From JBKBXU01 sp046313675 (GTDB taxonomy: Bacteria; Bacteroidota; Bacteroidia; Cytophagales; Cytophagaceae): a stretch of 11,828 bases of DNA. Made by a program: the position numbers and the translations under genes. Position 1 is the first letter of the stretch. Every line of letters starts with the position of its first letter. Positions 1 through 7,914 of the stretch are shown here, in pieces. The notes beneath the pieces are model-generated. The model saw nothing but the letters and a program-made list of their open reading frames with translations, did not search any database and was not told where the DNA came from. Where the stretch lies: positions 1-11,828 of the forward strand of contig JBKBXU010000131.1 of assembly GCA_046313675.1 (NCBI GenBank), in the 5' to 3' direction.

Positions 1-1
1 C

Positions 2-694
2 GTTCTCGGCATAGGATGGGCGATAATTCAGCCCTTTTTCACAATGGTCGTCTTCAGTATATTCTTTGGAAAGCTCGCAAAGATGCCCTCTGATGGCATC
101 CCCTACCCCATCTTTGCCTATTCAGCTCTTGTTCCATGGACATTCTTCTCAAATGGCTTAAGTAAGGGTTCTAACAGTCTCGTGAGCAGTTCGAATCTAA
201 TAAAAAAGGTCTATTTCCCGAGGTTAATAATACCGATATCATCAGTCCTTTCAGGTCTTGTGGATTTCATGCTCGCCTTTGCCGTACTGATTGGTATGAT
301 GTTCTATTTTCATTTACTCCCAACTGCAAACATAATATGGCTGCCATTCTTACTCGCTCTTTCTCTTCTTACTTCACTTTCTGTTTCTTTATGGCTTTCT
401 GCAATGAATGTCCAATTCAGGGATGTTCAATATATAACACCCTTCCTGACACAATTATGGCTCTTTGCAACCCCAATCGCTTATCCGAGCAGTCTCCTGT
501 CAGAGCCATGGAGAACAATCTACGGGCTTAATCCTATGGTTGGTGTAGTGGAAGGTTTCAGATGGGCATTGTTAAATACTAATACAGCACCAGGGCCGAT
601 GATAATGGTCTCTTTCTTTGCGACAACAGTTCTGCTAATCAGCGGTGCCTTATATTTCAGACGCATGGAAAAGACCTTTGCGGATGTTGTGTAG
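2..694 (+). CDS. wzm: ABC-2 type polysaccharide export permease (Wzm-like), 5' partial
   Basis: This is the membrane subunit of an ABC-2 exporter that moves a lipid-linked polysaccharide (O-antigen, capsule or similar) across the inner membrane. The reading frame is open to the first bases of the window and begins inside the conserved segment VLGIGWAIIQPFFTM, so the true start lies upstream and roughly 30-40 residues are missing. The ATG at 44 is internal. The 230 visible residues contain several hydrophobic segments separated by short loops and family-typical stretches (ALVPWTFFSNGL, LIKKVYFPR, NVQFRDVQY, LNPMVGVVEGFRW near the C-terminus). These match the O-antigen/teichoic-type permeases (RfbA/TagG/Wzm). 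The stop codon directly abuts the ATG of the ATPase gene at 695, so the two subunits are almost certainly co-translated. The family assignment is firm; the exported glycan cannot be told from this gene. Confidence 0.93.
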   Translation, partial: VLGIGWAIIQPFFTMVVFSIFFGKLAKMPSDGIPYPIFAYSALVPWTFFSNGLSKGSNSLVSSSNLIKKVYFPRLIIPISSVLSGLVDFMLAFAVLIGMMFYFHLLPTANIIWLPFLLALSLLTSLSVSLWLSAMNVQFRDVQYITPFLTQLWLFATPIAYPSSLLSEPWRTIYGLNPMVGVVEGFRWALLNTNTAPGPMIMVSFFATTVLLISGALYFRRMEKTFADVV

Positions 695-2029
695 ATGAGT
701 GACTTAGCTATCAGAGTTGATAACCTGAGTAAGCTTTATCACATTGGGAAAAAACAGGAAAAATATAGGACCCTTAGGGATACCATTGCAGAGGCCTTTA
801 TATCGCCGTTTAAAAAGGCAGGAAGTCTTATCATGGGGCAGGCTTCAGCAGCTTCAAATCTTAATGAGATAATATGGGCGCTTAAGGATGTTTCTTTTGA
901 GGTCAAACAGGGCGAGGTGGTTGGTATTATAGGTAGAAATGGTGCAGGGAAGAGCACATTACTTAAGATATTATCGAGAATTACTGAGCCCACAAAAGGA
1001 TTTGCTGAGATTCATGGCCGTGTCGGGTCTCTATTGGAAGTAGGAACAGGCTTTCATGCAGAACTGACAGGAAGGGAGAATATCTATCTTAATGGCGCAA
1101 TCCTCGGAATGAGAAAAACAGAGATTGATAAGAAATTTGACGAGATTGTAGCCTTCGCAGAAGTAGAGAAATTTATTGATACACCGGTAAAACATTACTC
1201 AAGTGGCATGTACCTAAGATTGGCTTTTGCCGTGGCAGCACATCTGGAGCCAGAGATATTGCTTGTTGACGAGGTATTAGCAGTAGGTGACTTACGTTTC
1301 CAAAAGAAATGTTTGAATAAGATGGAGGAGGTTGGAAAAAAAGGCCGCACTGTGCTTTTTGTATCACACAATATGCCTGCAATTACACGGCTTTGTAAGA
1401 GAGCAATTTTGTTAAATGAAGGTCGTATATTGGATGATGGACCGTCACATAAGGTCATTCATAAGTACTTAAACGAAGGAATGGAAATAAGAGCTTTGCG
1501 GGAATGGGCCGAACTTGAGAATGCGCCAGGAGACCAAACTGTACGCCTTTGCGCTGTTCGGGCACGAACAGAGGATGGCAAGATCACTGACACTGTACTT
1601 ACTAACCAGGCGTTTTGCCTTGAGATCGAGTACGAGGTACTTAAGCCAGGGAATTGGCTTATACCTAATTTTAACCTTTATAATGAAGATGGCTTAAAGA
1701 TCTTTACAACTATGGATATTGACCCTGAGTGGCGGCAGCGTCCCCGTCCGATAGGTCGTTATGTAAGTACTGCATGGATTCCAGGTAATTTGCTATCTGA
1801 GGGAAAAATATTTATCAATGCAGCTATGATGACGCCACAACCCTTCATCGCTCATTTTTCCGAACATAACGCAATTTCAATCCAGGTTATTGACGATATG
1901 GGGGTAGATTCAGCCCGTGGAGATTGGACCGGATACATTGGTGGAGTAGTAAGGCCGCTCCTGAAGTGGACGACATCGTATAGCCCTAAGACCTCTTTAA
2001 ATACTGTTAAATTTGAAAATCTAATGTGA
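695..2029 (+). CDS. wzt: Polysaccharide ABC transporter ATP-binding protein with C-terminal glycan-binding-type domain (Wzt-like)
   Basis: This is the cytoplasmic ATPase that powers export by the permease encoded just upstream. Visible nucleotide-binding motifs are Walker A GRNGAGKST (residues 80-88), a YSSGM signature (168-172, the form usual in Wzt/TagH proteins instead of LSGGQ), Walker B ILLVDE with the following D-loop region (188-199), and the switch histidine H225 in LFVSHN. At 444 residues the protein is much longer than a bare ATPase domain of about 250. Residues from about 270 to the end form a beta-rich extension like the Wzt_C domain. In characterised Wzt proteins (E. coli O8/O9a types) that domain binds the modified non-reducing end of the finished glycan and gates export. 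The ATG follows the permease stop codon without a gap and there is no clear Shine-Dalgarno, suggesting coupling. The 3' end overlaps the next gene in TGATG. Confidence 0.95.
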   Translation: MSDLAIRVDNLSKLYHIGKKQEKYRTLRDTIAEAFISPFKKAGSLIMGQASAASNLNEIIWALKDVSFEVKQGEVVGIIGRNGAGKSTLLKILSRITEPTKGFAEIHGRVGSLLEVGTGFHAELTGRENIYLNGAILGMRKTEIDKKFDEIVAFAEVEKFIDTPVKHYSSGMYLRLAFAVAAHLEPEILLVDEVLAVGDLRFQKKCLNKMEEVGKKGRTVLFVSHNMPAITRLCKRAILLNEGRILDDGPSHKVIHKYLNEGMEIRALREWAELENAPGDQTVRLCAVRARTEDGKITDTVLTNQAFCLEIEYEVLKPGNWLIPNFNLYNEDGLKIFTTMDIDPEWRQRPRPIGRYVSTAWIPGNLLSEGKIFINAAMMTPQPFIAHFSEHNAISIQVIDDMGVDSARGDWTGYIGGVVRPLLKWTTSYSPKTSLNTVKFENLM

Positions 2030-3219
2030 TGAAGAGCCTAATCAAAAAGGCGATACAATTTGCTGGTTTTGAGGTCAAAAGGATTTCCAGTTCGGAAACG
2101 AAAAAATGGAAGGTTGTATCCTTAAGAACAAAGGAGATATACAGAGGTCGAGTCCTTTTATCTTTCAGAACAGACCCTTTTCTAAATCCTTCTGTTATTG
2201 AAAGGCATATCTCTGCGTGGATGTGTGTTCATATTGCTGAAACTTTCTTAGATTGCGGATATAGTGTAGATGTAATTGACTACCAAAATGATCGTTTTAT
2301 TCCCAAAAAAGACTACGATATTTTCATTGATACGCATTCGAATCTTGAGAGAATAGGGCCATTACTCAATCGTGAATGTCTAAAAGTTTTGCTGATAGTT
2401 TGGGCTCACTGGATGTTTCACAATTATGCAAATTATAAACGGCACTTAGAATTGCAACAGAGAAGGAATCTGGTCTTAAAACCCAAAAGACAATTGCAGC
2501 CCACAAAAAGTATAGAGATGGCCGATTTAATCTTTGCTTTTGGAAATCAGTTTACTCTCGGAACCTATGGCGCTGTACAAAAGTCTGTATTTCAACTTCC
2601 TATCCCATCACAGATTATCTGCCCGTTTCCTGAAGACAAAGATTATGATAGCTGCAAAAGAAATTATTTATACCTAAGTGGATTTGGTGCAGTTCATAAA
2701 GGATTAGATTTAGTTTTGGAGGCCTTTAATGAACTGCCGGATCACCATTTATATGTTTGCTGTCGATTGGAGGATGAAAAGGATTTTGAAGATGCTTACT
2801 ACAAAGAGTTGTTTGAAACCCCTAATATCCATAATTTAGGGTTTGTTGATATTACCAGTCGAGAATTCATTGAAATTGCAAACAGATGTATCGGGGTGAT
2901 AAGCCCCTCGTGTTCAGAAGGCGGTTCAGGTGCTGTAATAAATTGCTCGCATGCAGGCCTTATTCCTATTATGAGTTATGAATGTGGAATTGACATCCCT
3001 GAAAATTCTGGCTTGATTTTAGAAAAATGTTCTGTTGAAGAGATAAAAAATGCTGTAAAAATGTTCTCTAGTTTGCCAGCAGAAGAACTTAAATTGATGT
3101 CAAGAAATGTTTGGGAATTTGCAAGAAAGAATCATACAAGAGAAAGATTTGCTGAGGAATTTAGGAAAATTGCGAATGAAATTTTAGAAAAACATCAATA
3201 TAAACTAAACCAAAAATGA
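2029..3219 (+). CDS. Glycosyltransferase, GT4-like (GT-B fold)
   Basis: This 396-residue protein is probably a retaining glycosyltransferase that adds a sugar to the growing glycan at the cytoplasmic face. The C-terminal half shows the GT4 pattern: a strand followed by GAVHKGLDLVLEAF (about 220-233, the KG-x-D-x-x-x-x-A-F nucleotide-sugar-site motif), then an acidic/glycine motif SEGGSG (about 296-301). The latter sits where GT4 enzymes usually carry the E-x7-E motif, here altered: E297 is present and a second Glu seven residues later is not obvious. The N-terminal half is divergent, so donor and acceptor are unknown. The start is set at the ATG that overlaps the upstream stop (TGATG); a GTG three bases earlier is possible but less likely. 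There is no signal peptide or membrane segment. The 3' end overlaps the next gene by ATGA. The gene is visibly more A+T-rich than its upstream neighbours. Confidence 0.82.
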   Translation: MKSLIKKAIQFAGFEVKRISSSETKKWKVVSLRTKEIYRGRVLLSFRTDPFLNPSVIERHISAWMCVHIAETFLDCGYSVDVIDYQNDRFIPKKDYDIFIDTHSNLERIGPLLNRECLKVLLIVWAHWMFHNYANYKRHLELQQRRNLVLKPKRQLQPTKSIEMADLIFAFGNQFTLGTYGAVQKSVFQLPIPSQIICPFPEDKDYDSCKRNYLYLSGFGAVHKGLDLVLEAFNELPDHHLYVCCRLEDEKDFEDAYYKELFETPNIHNLGFVDITSREFIEIANRCIGVISPSCSEGGSGAVINCSHAGLIPIMSYECGIDIPENSGLILEKCSVEEIKNAVKMFSSLPAEELKLMSRNVWEFARKNHTRERFAEEFRKIANEILEKHQYKLNQK

Positions 3220-4202
3220 TAATGAAAATTAAGGCCATACATTTATCTATACCTAAAACATTTTTTATCAGTGTTTTGGCATGTTTAATGTCTTTTATAA
3301 TCGGTATATATATTGGAAAAACAAGAGGTATTCCTTTTGTAGAAAAAAAGACCATATGGTCTATTGGAATTTATACAGGACCTTCCCCTTTTGATCTAAC
3401 TCCTCCTAATAATTTTGAAAATCCGGTTTTAACAGCCAGGGATGTTAAAGATGTGCCTGCTGAATTTGTTGCAGATCCTTTCATGGTAAAAGAGAACAAT
3501 ACATGGTATATGTTTTTTGAAGTTTTAAATAAGAAAACCAATCAAGGAGATCTAGGGGTCGCATTAAGTAAAGATGGATTAAACTGGACTTATAAACAGA
3601 TCATACTTGATGAACCTTTCCATTTATCTTATCCGTATGTTTTTAAATGGGGAAATGACTACTATATGATCCCCGAGAGTAACCAAGCATTCTCTATCAA
3701 ATTATATAAGGCAATCAATTCTCCTTATAAATGGACTTTTGTTAAAAATCTTATCGAAGGAAAAAATTTTAGTGATAATTCAATTATATTCCATAACAAT
3801 AAATGGTGGATTTTTACCTCGATAAAGAATGATACACTCCGTCTTTATTATTCATCAGACTTATTGGGCCCTTGGACTGAACATCCCAAAAGTCCTATCA
3901 TAAATGGAAATCCCAGCATAGCCAGAGCAGGAGGAAGAGTCATATTGTTTAATAACCAAATTATTCGATTTGCTCAAGATGATTATCCTTATTATGGGAA
4001 ACAAGTTAGAGCGTTTAAGATAACTGAACTTTCAACTCAAAGCTATAAAGAAGAAGAGATAGGTCTGATATTAAAACCATTAGGTTCTGGTTGGAATGCA
4101 AAAGGGATGCATCATATCGACCCTCATCAACTCGATAATGGCAAATGGATAGCATGTGTAGATGGTTTTAAAGATTCTGTTGTTTTTGGACTCAAATATT
4201 GA
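3216..4202 (+). CDS. Membrane-anchored GINT1_N/GH43-like beta-propeller protein
   Basis: This 328-residue protein has one N-terminal hydrophobic segment (about 14-34, FFISVLACLMSFIIGIYIG) followed by a repetitive beta-strand domain. Blade-like repeats are seen around FVADPFMVKENNTWYMFFE (84-102), SYPYVFKWGNDYYMIPES (138-155), SDNSIIFHNNKWWIFTS (186-202) and ARAGGRVILFNNQIIRFAQD (236-255), ending in HHIDPH (299-304). This pattern resembles the five-bladed propeller found in GH43-type enzymes and in the N-terminal domain of plant glucosamine inositolphosphorylceramide transferase (GINT1_N). It lacks the GT64 domain of the plant enzyme. Bacterial relatives are often found in polysaccharide loci. 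The hydrophobic segment suggests an inner-membrane anchor with the propeller probably outside the cytoplasm. The actual reaction, or whether it is only a sugar-binding domain, is unknown. The ATG overlaps the upstream stop; a second ATG lies two codons in. Confidence 0.72.
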   Translation: MIMKIKAIHLSIPKTFFISVLACLMSFIIGIYIGKTRGIPFVEKKTIWSIGIYTGPSPFDLTPPNNFENPVLTARDVKDVPAEFVADPFMVKENNTWYMFFEVLNKKTNQGDLGVALSKDGLNWTYKQIILDEPFHLSYPYVFKWGNDYYMIPESNQAFSIKLYKAINSPYKWTFVKNLIEGKNFSDNSIIFHNNKWWIFTSIKNDTLRLYYSSDLLGPWTEHPKSPIINGNPSIARAGGRVILFNNQIIRFAQDDYPYYGKQVRAFKITELSTQSYKEEEIGLILKPLGSGWNAKGMHHIDPHQLDNGKWIACVDGFKDSVVFGLKY

Positions 4203-4293
4203 CACCTGGGAACATAATTTTATGAATGCAAAAGGATCATTTTTCATTGTTCATAAAAAATTGAAATAATTAATTCAGAGAATAAGAAGGCAA
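4203..4293 (+). other. 91-bp gap separating two sub-blocks of the locus
   Basis: This is the first real gap after four abutting or overlapping genes. It is A+T-rich and holds an AGAAGG site just before ATG 4294. It has a 15-codon open frame (4222-4269) that I do not consider a gene, and no convincing promoter or terminator. It may mark a junction where a gene cassette was joined. Confidence 0.35.
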
Positions 4294-5535
4294 ATGAAGA
4301 TATCTAATCTAAGAACAGAGAATATTGGTTCGAGGGTGAGGGTTGCGGCAACGGTAACATGGGAGGACTGCGACCGCCCCACACATGACATTTTCTTTGA
4401 GACAGAGGAAGCCTTTGCAGATAGCTTATCATGCAACCCGGATGCCTTTCTCGTTGGTTGCATTATACCGGCCATGCACTATGGTGAAAAAAGAGTATTT
4501 ATTAGTGAAGAAATCTGCCCACAATTACGTTCCGGTCTGATAACCGCAATGAGTTGGCTCCGCCATTGGTATTACTCACCGGACCGAGAACTTGTAACTA
4601 TTGAAGCCAAGGTAAGAAAAGGTTTGTTAAATCGAAGAAGACAAAATCGAGCTGGCTTTTTCTTTTCCGGAGGAATTGACTCTTTCGCCACATTGCGTGC
4701 TAACCGTCTTAATTTCCCGTTAGAACATCCCTGGTCAATTAAGGATGGCTTACTCATCTATGGACTTGAACTTGATGATCCTGAAGCATTTAGGTACGTA
4801 AAGGAGTTCCTAACAGATGTGGCTGGAAAGGTCGGTATTACCCTTATTCCTGTATACACTAATCTTTACCTTAATTATAGACAGGAAGATAGTCTTAATA
4901 GATTTAATTTCTGGACATACAAATTTATGGGTTCTGCTTTCGCCAGCATTGCACATATATTTATAAATCGAGTCAGTGTGTTTTTACTTGCATCGAGTTT
5001 TGATATTCCCAATTTACATCCGCATAGTTTAGATCCTCGTTTAACCATGAATTTTGACAGTAGTGATTTGCACATTCGTTCTGATGGTATTGCCTTATCA
5101 AGGTTTATGAAAACAAAGTTGATAGCCAATTGGAAGGTAGCTATGGAGCATTTGAGAGTATGCAACCAATACAGACTTTATCGGCATGATAGTTTGAATT
5201 GCGGTAAGTGTGAAAAATGTATACGAACTATGCTTGCACTTTTATCGATAGGAGCACTTGATAAGACGCACGCCTTTCCGAAACAGGATGTTACTGACTC
5301 TATGATTGAAAAAGCAGTATTGATAAAAAATTCATATGCCGCGAATTGGTATAAAGAATTGCTAACTCCTTTGTTGCAGAGGGGACGTGAAGACTTAGCA
5401 CGTGCTATTGAATACAAAATAGTTGATTATTACCGTCAAAAGAGAATAGCTAATTGGAAATCAAGAATTAAGCAAATGGATAGTAGATATTTTAACGGTA
5501 ACCTTGTCAAATTCAAGAGATTGATTTTTCGATAA
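4294..5535 (+). CDS. QueC-like PP-loop ATPase in a polysaccharide locus
   Basis: This 413-residue cytoplasmic protein carries an ATP-pyrophosphatase (PP-loop) motif SGGIDS at residues 125-130, which binds ATP and lets the family adenylate a carboxylate or similar group. A cysteine set C290-x12-C303-x2-C306-x2-C309 follows. This matches in spacing style the structural zinc site of QueC (7-cyano-7-deazaguanine synthase), so the closest recognisable relative is QueC rather than the WbpG/PseA amidotransferases. Unlike canonical QueC (about 230 residues) it has an N-terminal beta-rich domain of about 110 residues and a basic C-terminal tail of about 90. No queD, queE or queF gene is nearby, so a role in queuosine synthesis is unlikely. 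A role in activating a carboxyl group on a sugar or other glycan substituent is inference. An AGAAGG sequence precedes the ATG closely (4285-4290). Confidence 0.75.
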   Translation: MKISNLRTENIGSRVRVAATVTWEDCDRPTHDIFFETEEAFADSLSCNPDAFLVGCIIPAMHYGEKRVFISEEICPQLRSGLITAMSWLRHWYYSPDRELVTIEAKVRKGLLNRRRQNRAGFFFSGGIDSFATLRANRLNFPLEHPWSIKDGLLIYGLELDDPEAFRYVKEFLTDVAGKVGITLIPVYTNLYLNYRQEDSLNRFNFWTYKFMGSAFASIAHIFINRVSVFLLASSFDIPNLHPHSLDPRLTMNFDSSDLHIRSDGIALSRFMKTKLIANWKVAMEHLRVCNQYRLYRHDSLNCGKCEKCIRTMLALLSIGALDKTHAFPKQDVTDSMIEKAVLIKNSYAANWYKELLTPLLQRGREDLARAIEYKIVDYYRQKRIANWKSRIKQMDSRYFNGNLVKFKRLIFR

Positions 5536-5547
5536 AAAAGAGCCTTT

Positions 5548-7188
5548 ATGATAATTGATGCTCGTTCATTGCCTGATAATAAGACGATCGAAACAGAAGT
5601 TTGCATCGTTGGAGCCGGGATCGCAGGCATTACCATAGCCCGCGAATTTATAGATAAAGATTTTAAGGTCTGTCTTCTGGAAAGTGGTGGACTTGAGCCT
5701 GACAGGGCTACACAATCACTTTACTGGGGAGAGAATATCGGATTGCCATATTATGAACTTGACACGGCACGGGCTTGTTGTTTTGGCGGGTCAAGTCACC
5801 GGTGGAATATTCCACTTGGTGATAATACTCTTGGAGTTAGATTGCGACCACTTGATGAGATCGACTTTGAGGAACGTGACTGGATACCATATAGCGGATG
5901 GCCTTTTGATAAATCTCATCTTGTTGCTTTTTATAAACGTGCACAATCTGTTTGCAAGGTGGGTCCTTTTACTTATGAAGTCGAAGATTGGGAGAATCCC
6001 GACAAAACTCCTCGACTTCCCTTTATTACAGATAGGGTAAAAACTGCAATTTTCCAATTTGGACCTCGTGATCCTTTTTTTAAAGATTACAGGGAGGAAA
6101 TTGAAAAGGCTGAGAATATTAGCACTTTTATTTTTGCCAATGCAGTAGAAATAGAAACTAATGACACAGCTCAGACCGCGACTCGTATTCATTTCTCGAC
6201 TATTAATGGCAGGAGATTCTATGTCTCGGCAAAACTGTTTATCCTTGCTTTGGGGGGAATTGAGACGCCAAGATTGCTGTTGCTTTCCAACAAAAAAATA
6301 CGTTTCGGTCTTGGTAACCAAAATGATCTGGTTGGCAGATTTTTTATGGAACATCTTCATTTTTGGTCGGGTTTCTATCTCCCATCACGTCCCGATACCT
6401 ATAATCATACAACTCTCTATAGGATTCATAAAGTAAATTCTATTCCGATCATGGGTAAACTGGTTCTCTCGGATGATGTTCTGCGAAAGGAGAGATTAGC
6501 AAATTATTGCGTCACTATCCTTCCCCGTGTATGGGTGGCTAAATGTGATTTTAATAGTGCCCAATCTGAGGGTGTTAAATCACTTAGGGCAATTCGTTCT
6601 GCAATAAGCAGCGGCCATATGCCGAATAACGCCGTTCGTCATTTTAGAAATATGCTTGATGATATAGATAGTATAGCCATAGCCGCTTATAGAAAGATGA
6701 TAGTTGGATGTACAAGCTTCATGAACAAGGGAAAGAGGTTTGTGGTATATCAACTCGATAATATGACCGAGCAGGTACCGAATCCAGACAGCCGTGTAAC
6801 ACTCTCCGAAGAATGTGATGTATTAGGTCGAAGGCGCCCAAAGTTGGATTGGCAGTTAAGCCCCTTAGACATTCGCAGCGTCATGAGGGCTCAGGAAATA
6901 ATGGATGAAGAGTTCCGACTTGCCGGCCTTGGCAGACTGAGAATCGACCTCAAAGACGAAAATGAATTGCCTGTAATAGTAGGTGGATGGCATCACATGG
7001 GTACAACACGGATGCATACCGATCCGCGTAAAGGGGTTGTTGACGAAAATTGCCGTGTACATAATATGTCAAACCTGTATATTGCGGGTCCATCGGTGTT
7101 CCCTACAGGAGGGTACGCCAATCCGACTCTCACCGTTGTCGCTCTTGCAATCAGACTTGCAGACCATATAATGGCAAAAATAGAGTGA
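5548..7188 (+). CDS. GMC-family FAD-dependent oxidoreductase
   Basis: This 546-residue flavoprotein of the glucose-methanol-choline family oxidises an alcohol group, typically of a sugar or polyol, to a carbonyl. The N-terminal dinucleotide-binding fold is clear: GAGIAG at 22-27, ending in the strand VCLLESGG (41-48). A substrate/FAD region GGSSHRWNIPL lies at about 80-90 and ALGGIETPRLLL at 234-245. The C-terminal GMC domain contains HHMGTTRM (482-489) and GYANPTLT (522-529). H482 and N525 occupy the positions of the catalytic His/Asn pair. There is no twin-arginine or Sec signal, so it should be cytoplasmic. Bacterial GMC dehydrogenases usually pass electrons to a cytochrome or a soluble acceptor. 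Here the next genes encode an iron-sulfur protein and a NrfD-type anchor, suggesting quinone as final acceptor. It starts 12 bp after the PP-loop gene, with AAGAG upstream. Confidence 0.92.
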   Translation: MIIDARSLPDNKTIETEVCIVGAGIAGITIAREFIDKDFKVCLLESGGLEPDRATQSLYWGENIGLPYYELDTARACCFGGSSHRWNIPLGDNTLGVRLRPLDEIDFEERDWIPYSGWPFDKSHLVAFYKRAQSVCKVGPFTYEVEDWENPDKTPRLPFITDRVKTAIFQFGPRDPFFKDYREEIEKAENISTFIFANAVEIETNDTAQTATRIHFSTINGRRFYVSAKLFILALGGIETPRLLLLSNKKIRFGLGNQNDLVGRFFMEHLHFWSGFYLPSRPDTYNHTTLYRIHKVNSIPIMGKLVLSDDVLRKERLANYCVTILPRVWVAKCDFNSAQSEGVKSLRAIRSAISSGHMPNNAVRHFRNMLDDIDSIAIAAYRKMIVGCTSFMNKGKRFVVYQLDNMTEQVPNPDSRVTLSEECDVLGRRRPKLDWQLSPLDIRSVMRAQEIMDEEFRLAGLGRLRIDLKDENELPVIVGGWHHMGTTRMHTDPRKGVVDENCRVHNMSNLYIAGPSVFPTGGYANPTLTVVALAIRLADHIMAKIE

Positions 7189-7210
7189 AGTTGTATATAG
7201 GCATTTTGTG

Positions 7211-7216
7211 AAGGAG
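7211..7216 (+). promoter_or_regulatory. Shine-Dalgarno AAGGAG deciding a TTG start
   Basis: A perfect AAGGAG stands six bases before TTG 7223 in the iron-sulfur protein frame. The longer frame begins at GTG 7208, which would place this site inside the coding region and has only a weak site (ATAGG) ahead of it. Confidence 0.6.
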
Positions 7217-7222
7217 ATACAC

Positions 7223-7864
7223 TTGAGGTTAGGAATGGTCATTGATCTGAGAAAATGTATCGGATGCAGAACATGCACCGTTGTTTGTGGGCAAACAAAC
7301 AAGGTGCCTGTCAATAGTTGGCGTCGCGTTATAGACTGTGGAATAAGCGAGCCACCCGACAGATTGCGAACTTTCGTGCCGATGAGTTGCATGCATTGCG
7401 GTAAGCCTCCATGTCTGGAAGTATGTCCAACCGGCGCGACATATCGTAGAACTGACGGAATTATTCACATAAATCAAGATCATTGCATTGGATGCGGATA
7501 TTGTATTGTATCATGCCCGTATCAGGCAAGGGTCATAATGTTCCATAATAGATATGAGTTGGAAGCAAAAACCATCGTTTTTGAATTAGGAGACATCGAC
7601 CTTAATTTTGATCGCATCGGCATAGCTACAAAATGTACTTTTTGTATTCATAAAGTAGATGAAGGCATGCGGAACGGATTAAAACCTGGGCGGGATTTCT
7701 TGGCAACTCCCGATTGTGTCATTTCCTGTAGCGCTAAAGCATTGCATTTTGGTGACATGGATAATCCTGATAGCGAAGTAAATAAATTGATACGCACTCA
7801 TATCACTGTTAGGCTCCAGGAAGAGTTGGGTACAGAACCCTCAATTTACTATATTTGCGAATGA
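7223..7864 (+). CDS. Four-cluster [4Fe-4S] electron-transfer protein (DmsB/NrfC/PhsB-like)
   Basis: This is an electron-transfer subunit of the type that links a catalytic subunit to a membrane quinone-binding subunit. Sixteen cysteines fall into four blocks. CIGCRTCTVVC (C12, C15, C18, C22) comes first. Next is C56-x2-C59-x4-C64-x3-C68. CIGCGYCIVSCP (C88, C91, C94, C98) follows. Last is C138-x2-C141 with a distal C165-x3-C169. This is the DmsB/NrfC/PhsB arrangement, enough for four [4Fe-4S] clusters. The length (213 residues from TTG 7223) is usual for the family. The start is chosen for its AAGGAG site; GTG 7208 (218 residues) or ATG 7235 are alternatives. No twin-arginine signal is present from any of the three starts, so the subunit is either cytoplasmic-facing or exported by hitch-hiking. 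It sits 19-34 bp after the GMC gene and before a NrfD-like gene, and no molybdopterin subunit gene is in view. Confidence 0.93.
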   Translation: MRLGMVIDLRKCIGCRTCTVVCGQTNKVPVNSWRRVIDCGISEPPDRLRTFVPMSCMHCGKPPCLEVCPTGATYRRTDGIIHINQDHCIGCGYCIVSCPYQARVIMFHNRYELEAKTIVFELGDIDLNFDRIGIATKCTFCIHKVDEGMRNGLKPGRDFLATPDCVISCSAKALHFGDMDNPDSEVNKLIRTHITVRLQEELGTEPSIYYICE

Positions 7865-7914
7865 AATTTCTAAATTATCAAAACAAAAACAATATCTAAA
7901 ATAGTTCAGGCTTA

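Noticed and set aside
4219..4252. ATGAA...TTCAT imperfect inverted repeat in the 91-bp gap
   Set aside because: Only about five clean base pairs around a long loop, which is not better than chance.
4222..4269. 15-codon ATG frame in the 4203-4293 gap
   Set aside because: It is too short, has no ribosome-binding site, and has no position or overlap evidence beyond chance.
4294..5535. Antiphage defence (Qat or type IV CBASS) because of the QueC-like gene
   Set aside because: No nuclease, CD-NTase, effector or ubiquitin-like partner genes are nearby. All neighbours are glycan or redox genes.
5684..6040. 118-residue + strand frame inside the GMC gene
   Set aside because: It is an out-of-frame shadow; the in-frame protein has complete GMC motifs.
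5791..6360. 189-residue open frame on the - strand inside the GMC gene
   Set aside because: It lies entirely antisense to a well-supported flavoenzyme gene, and its translation has no recognisable domain.
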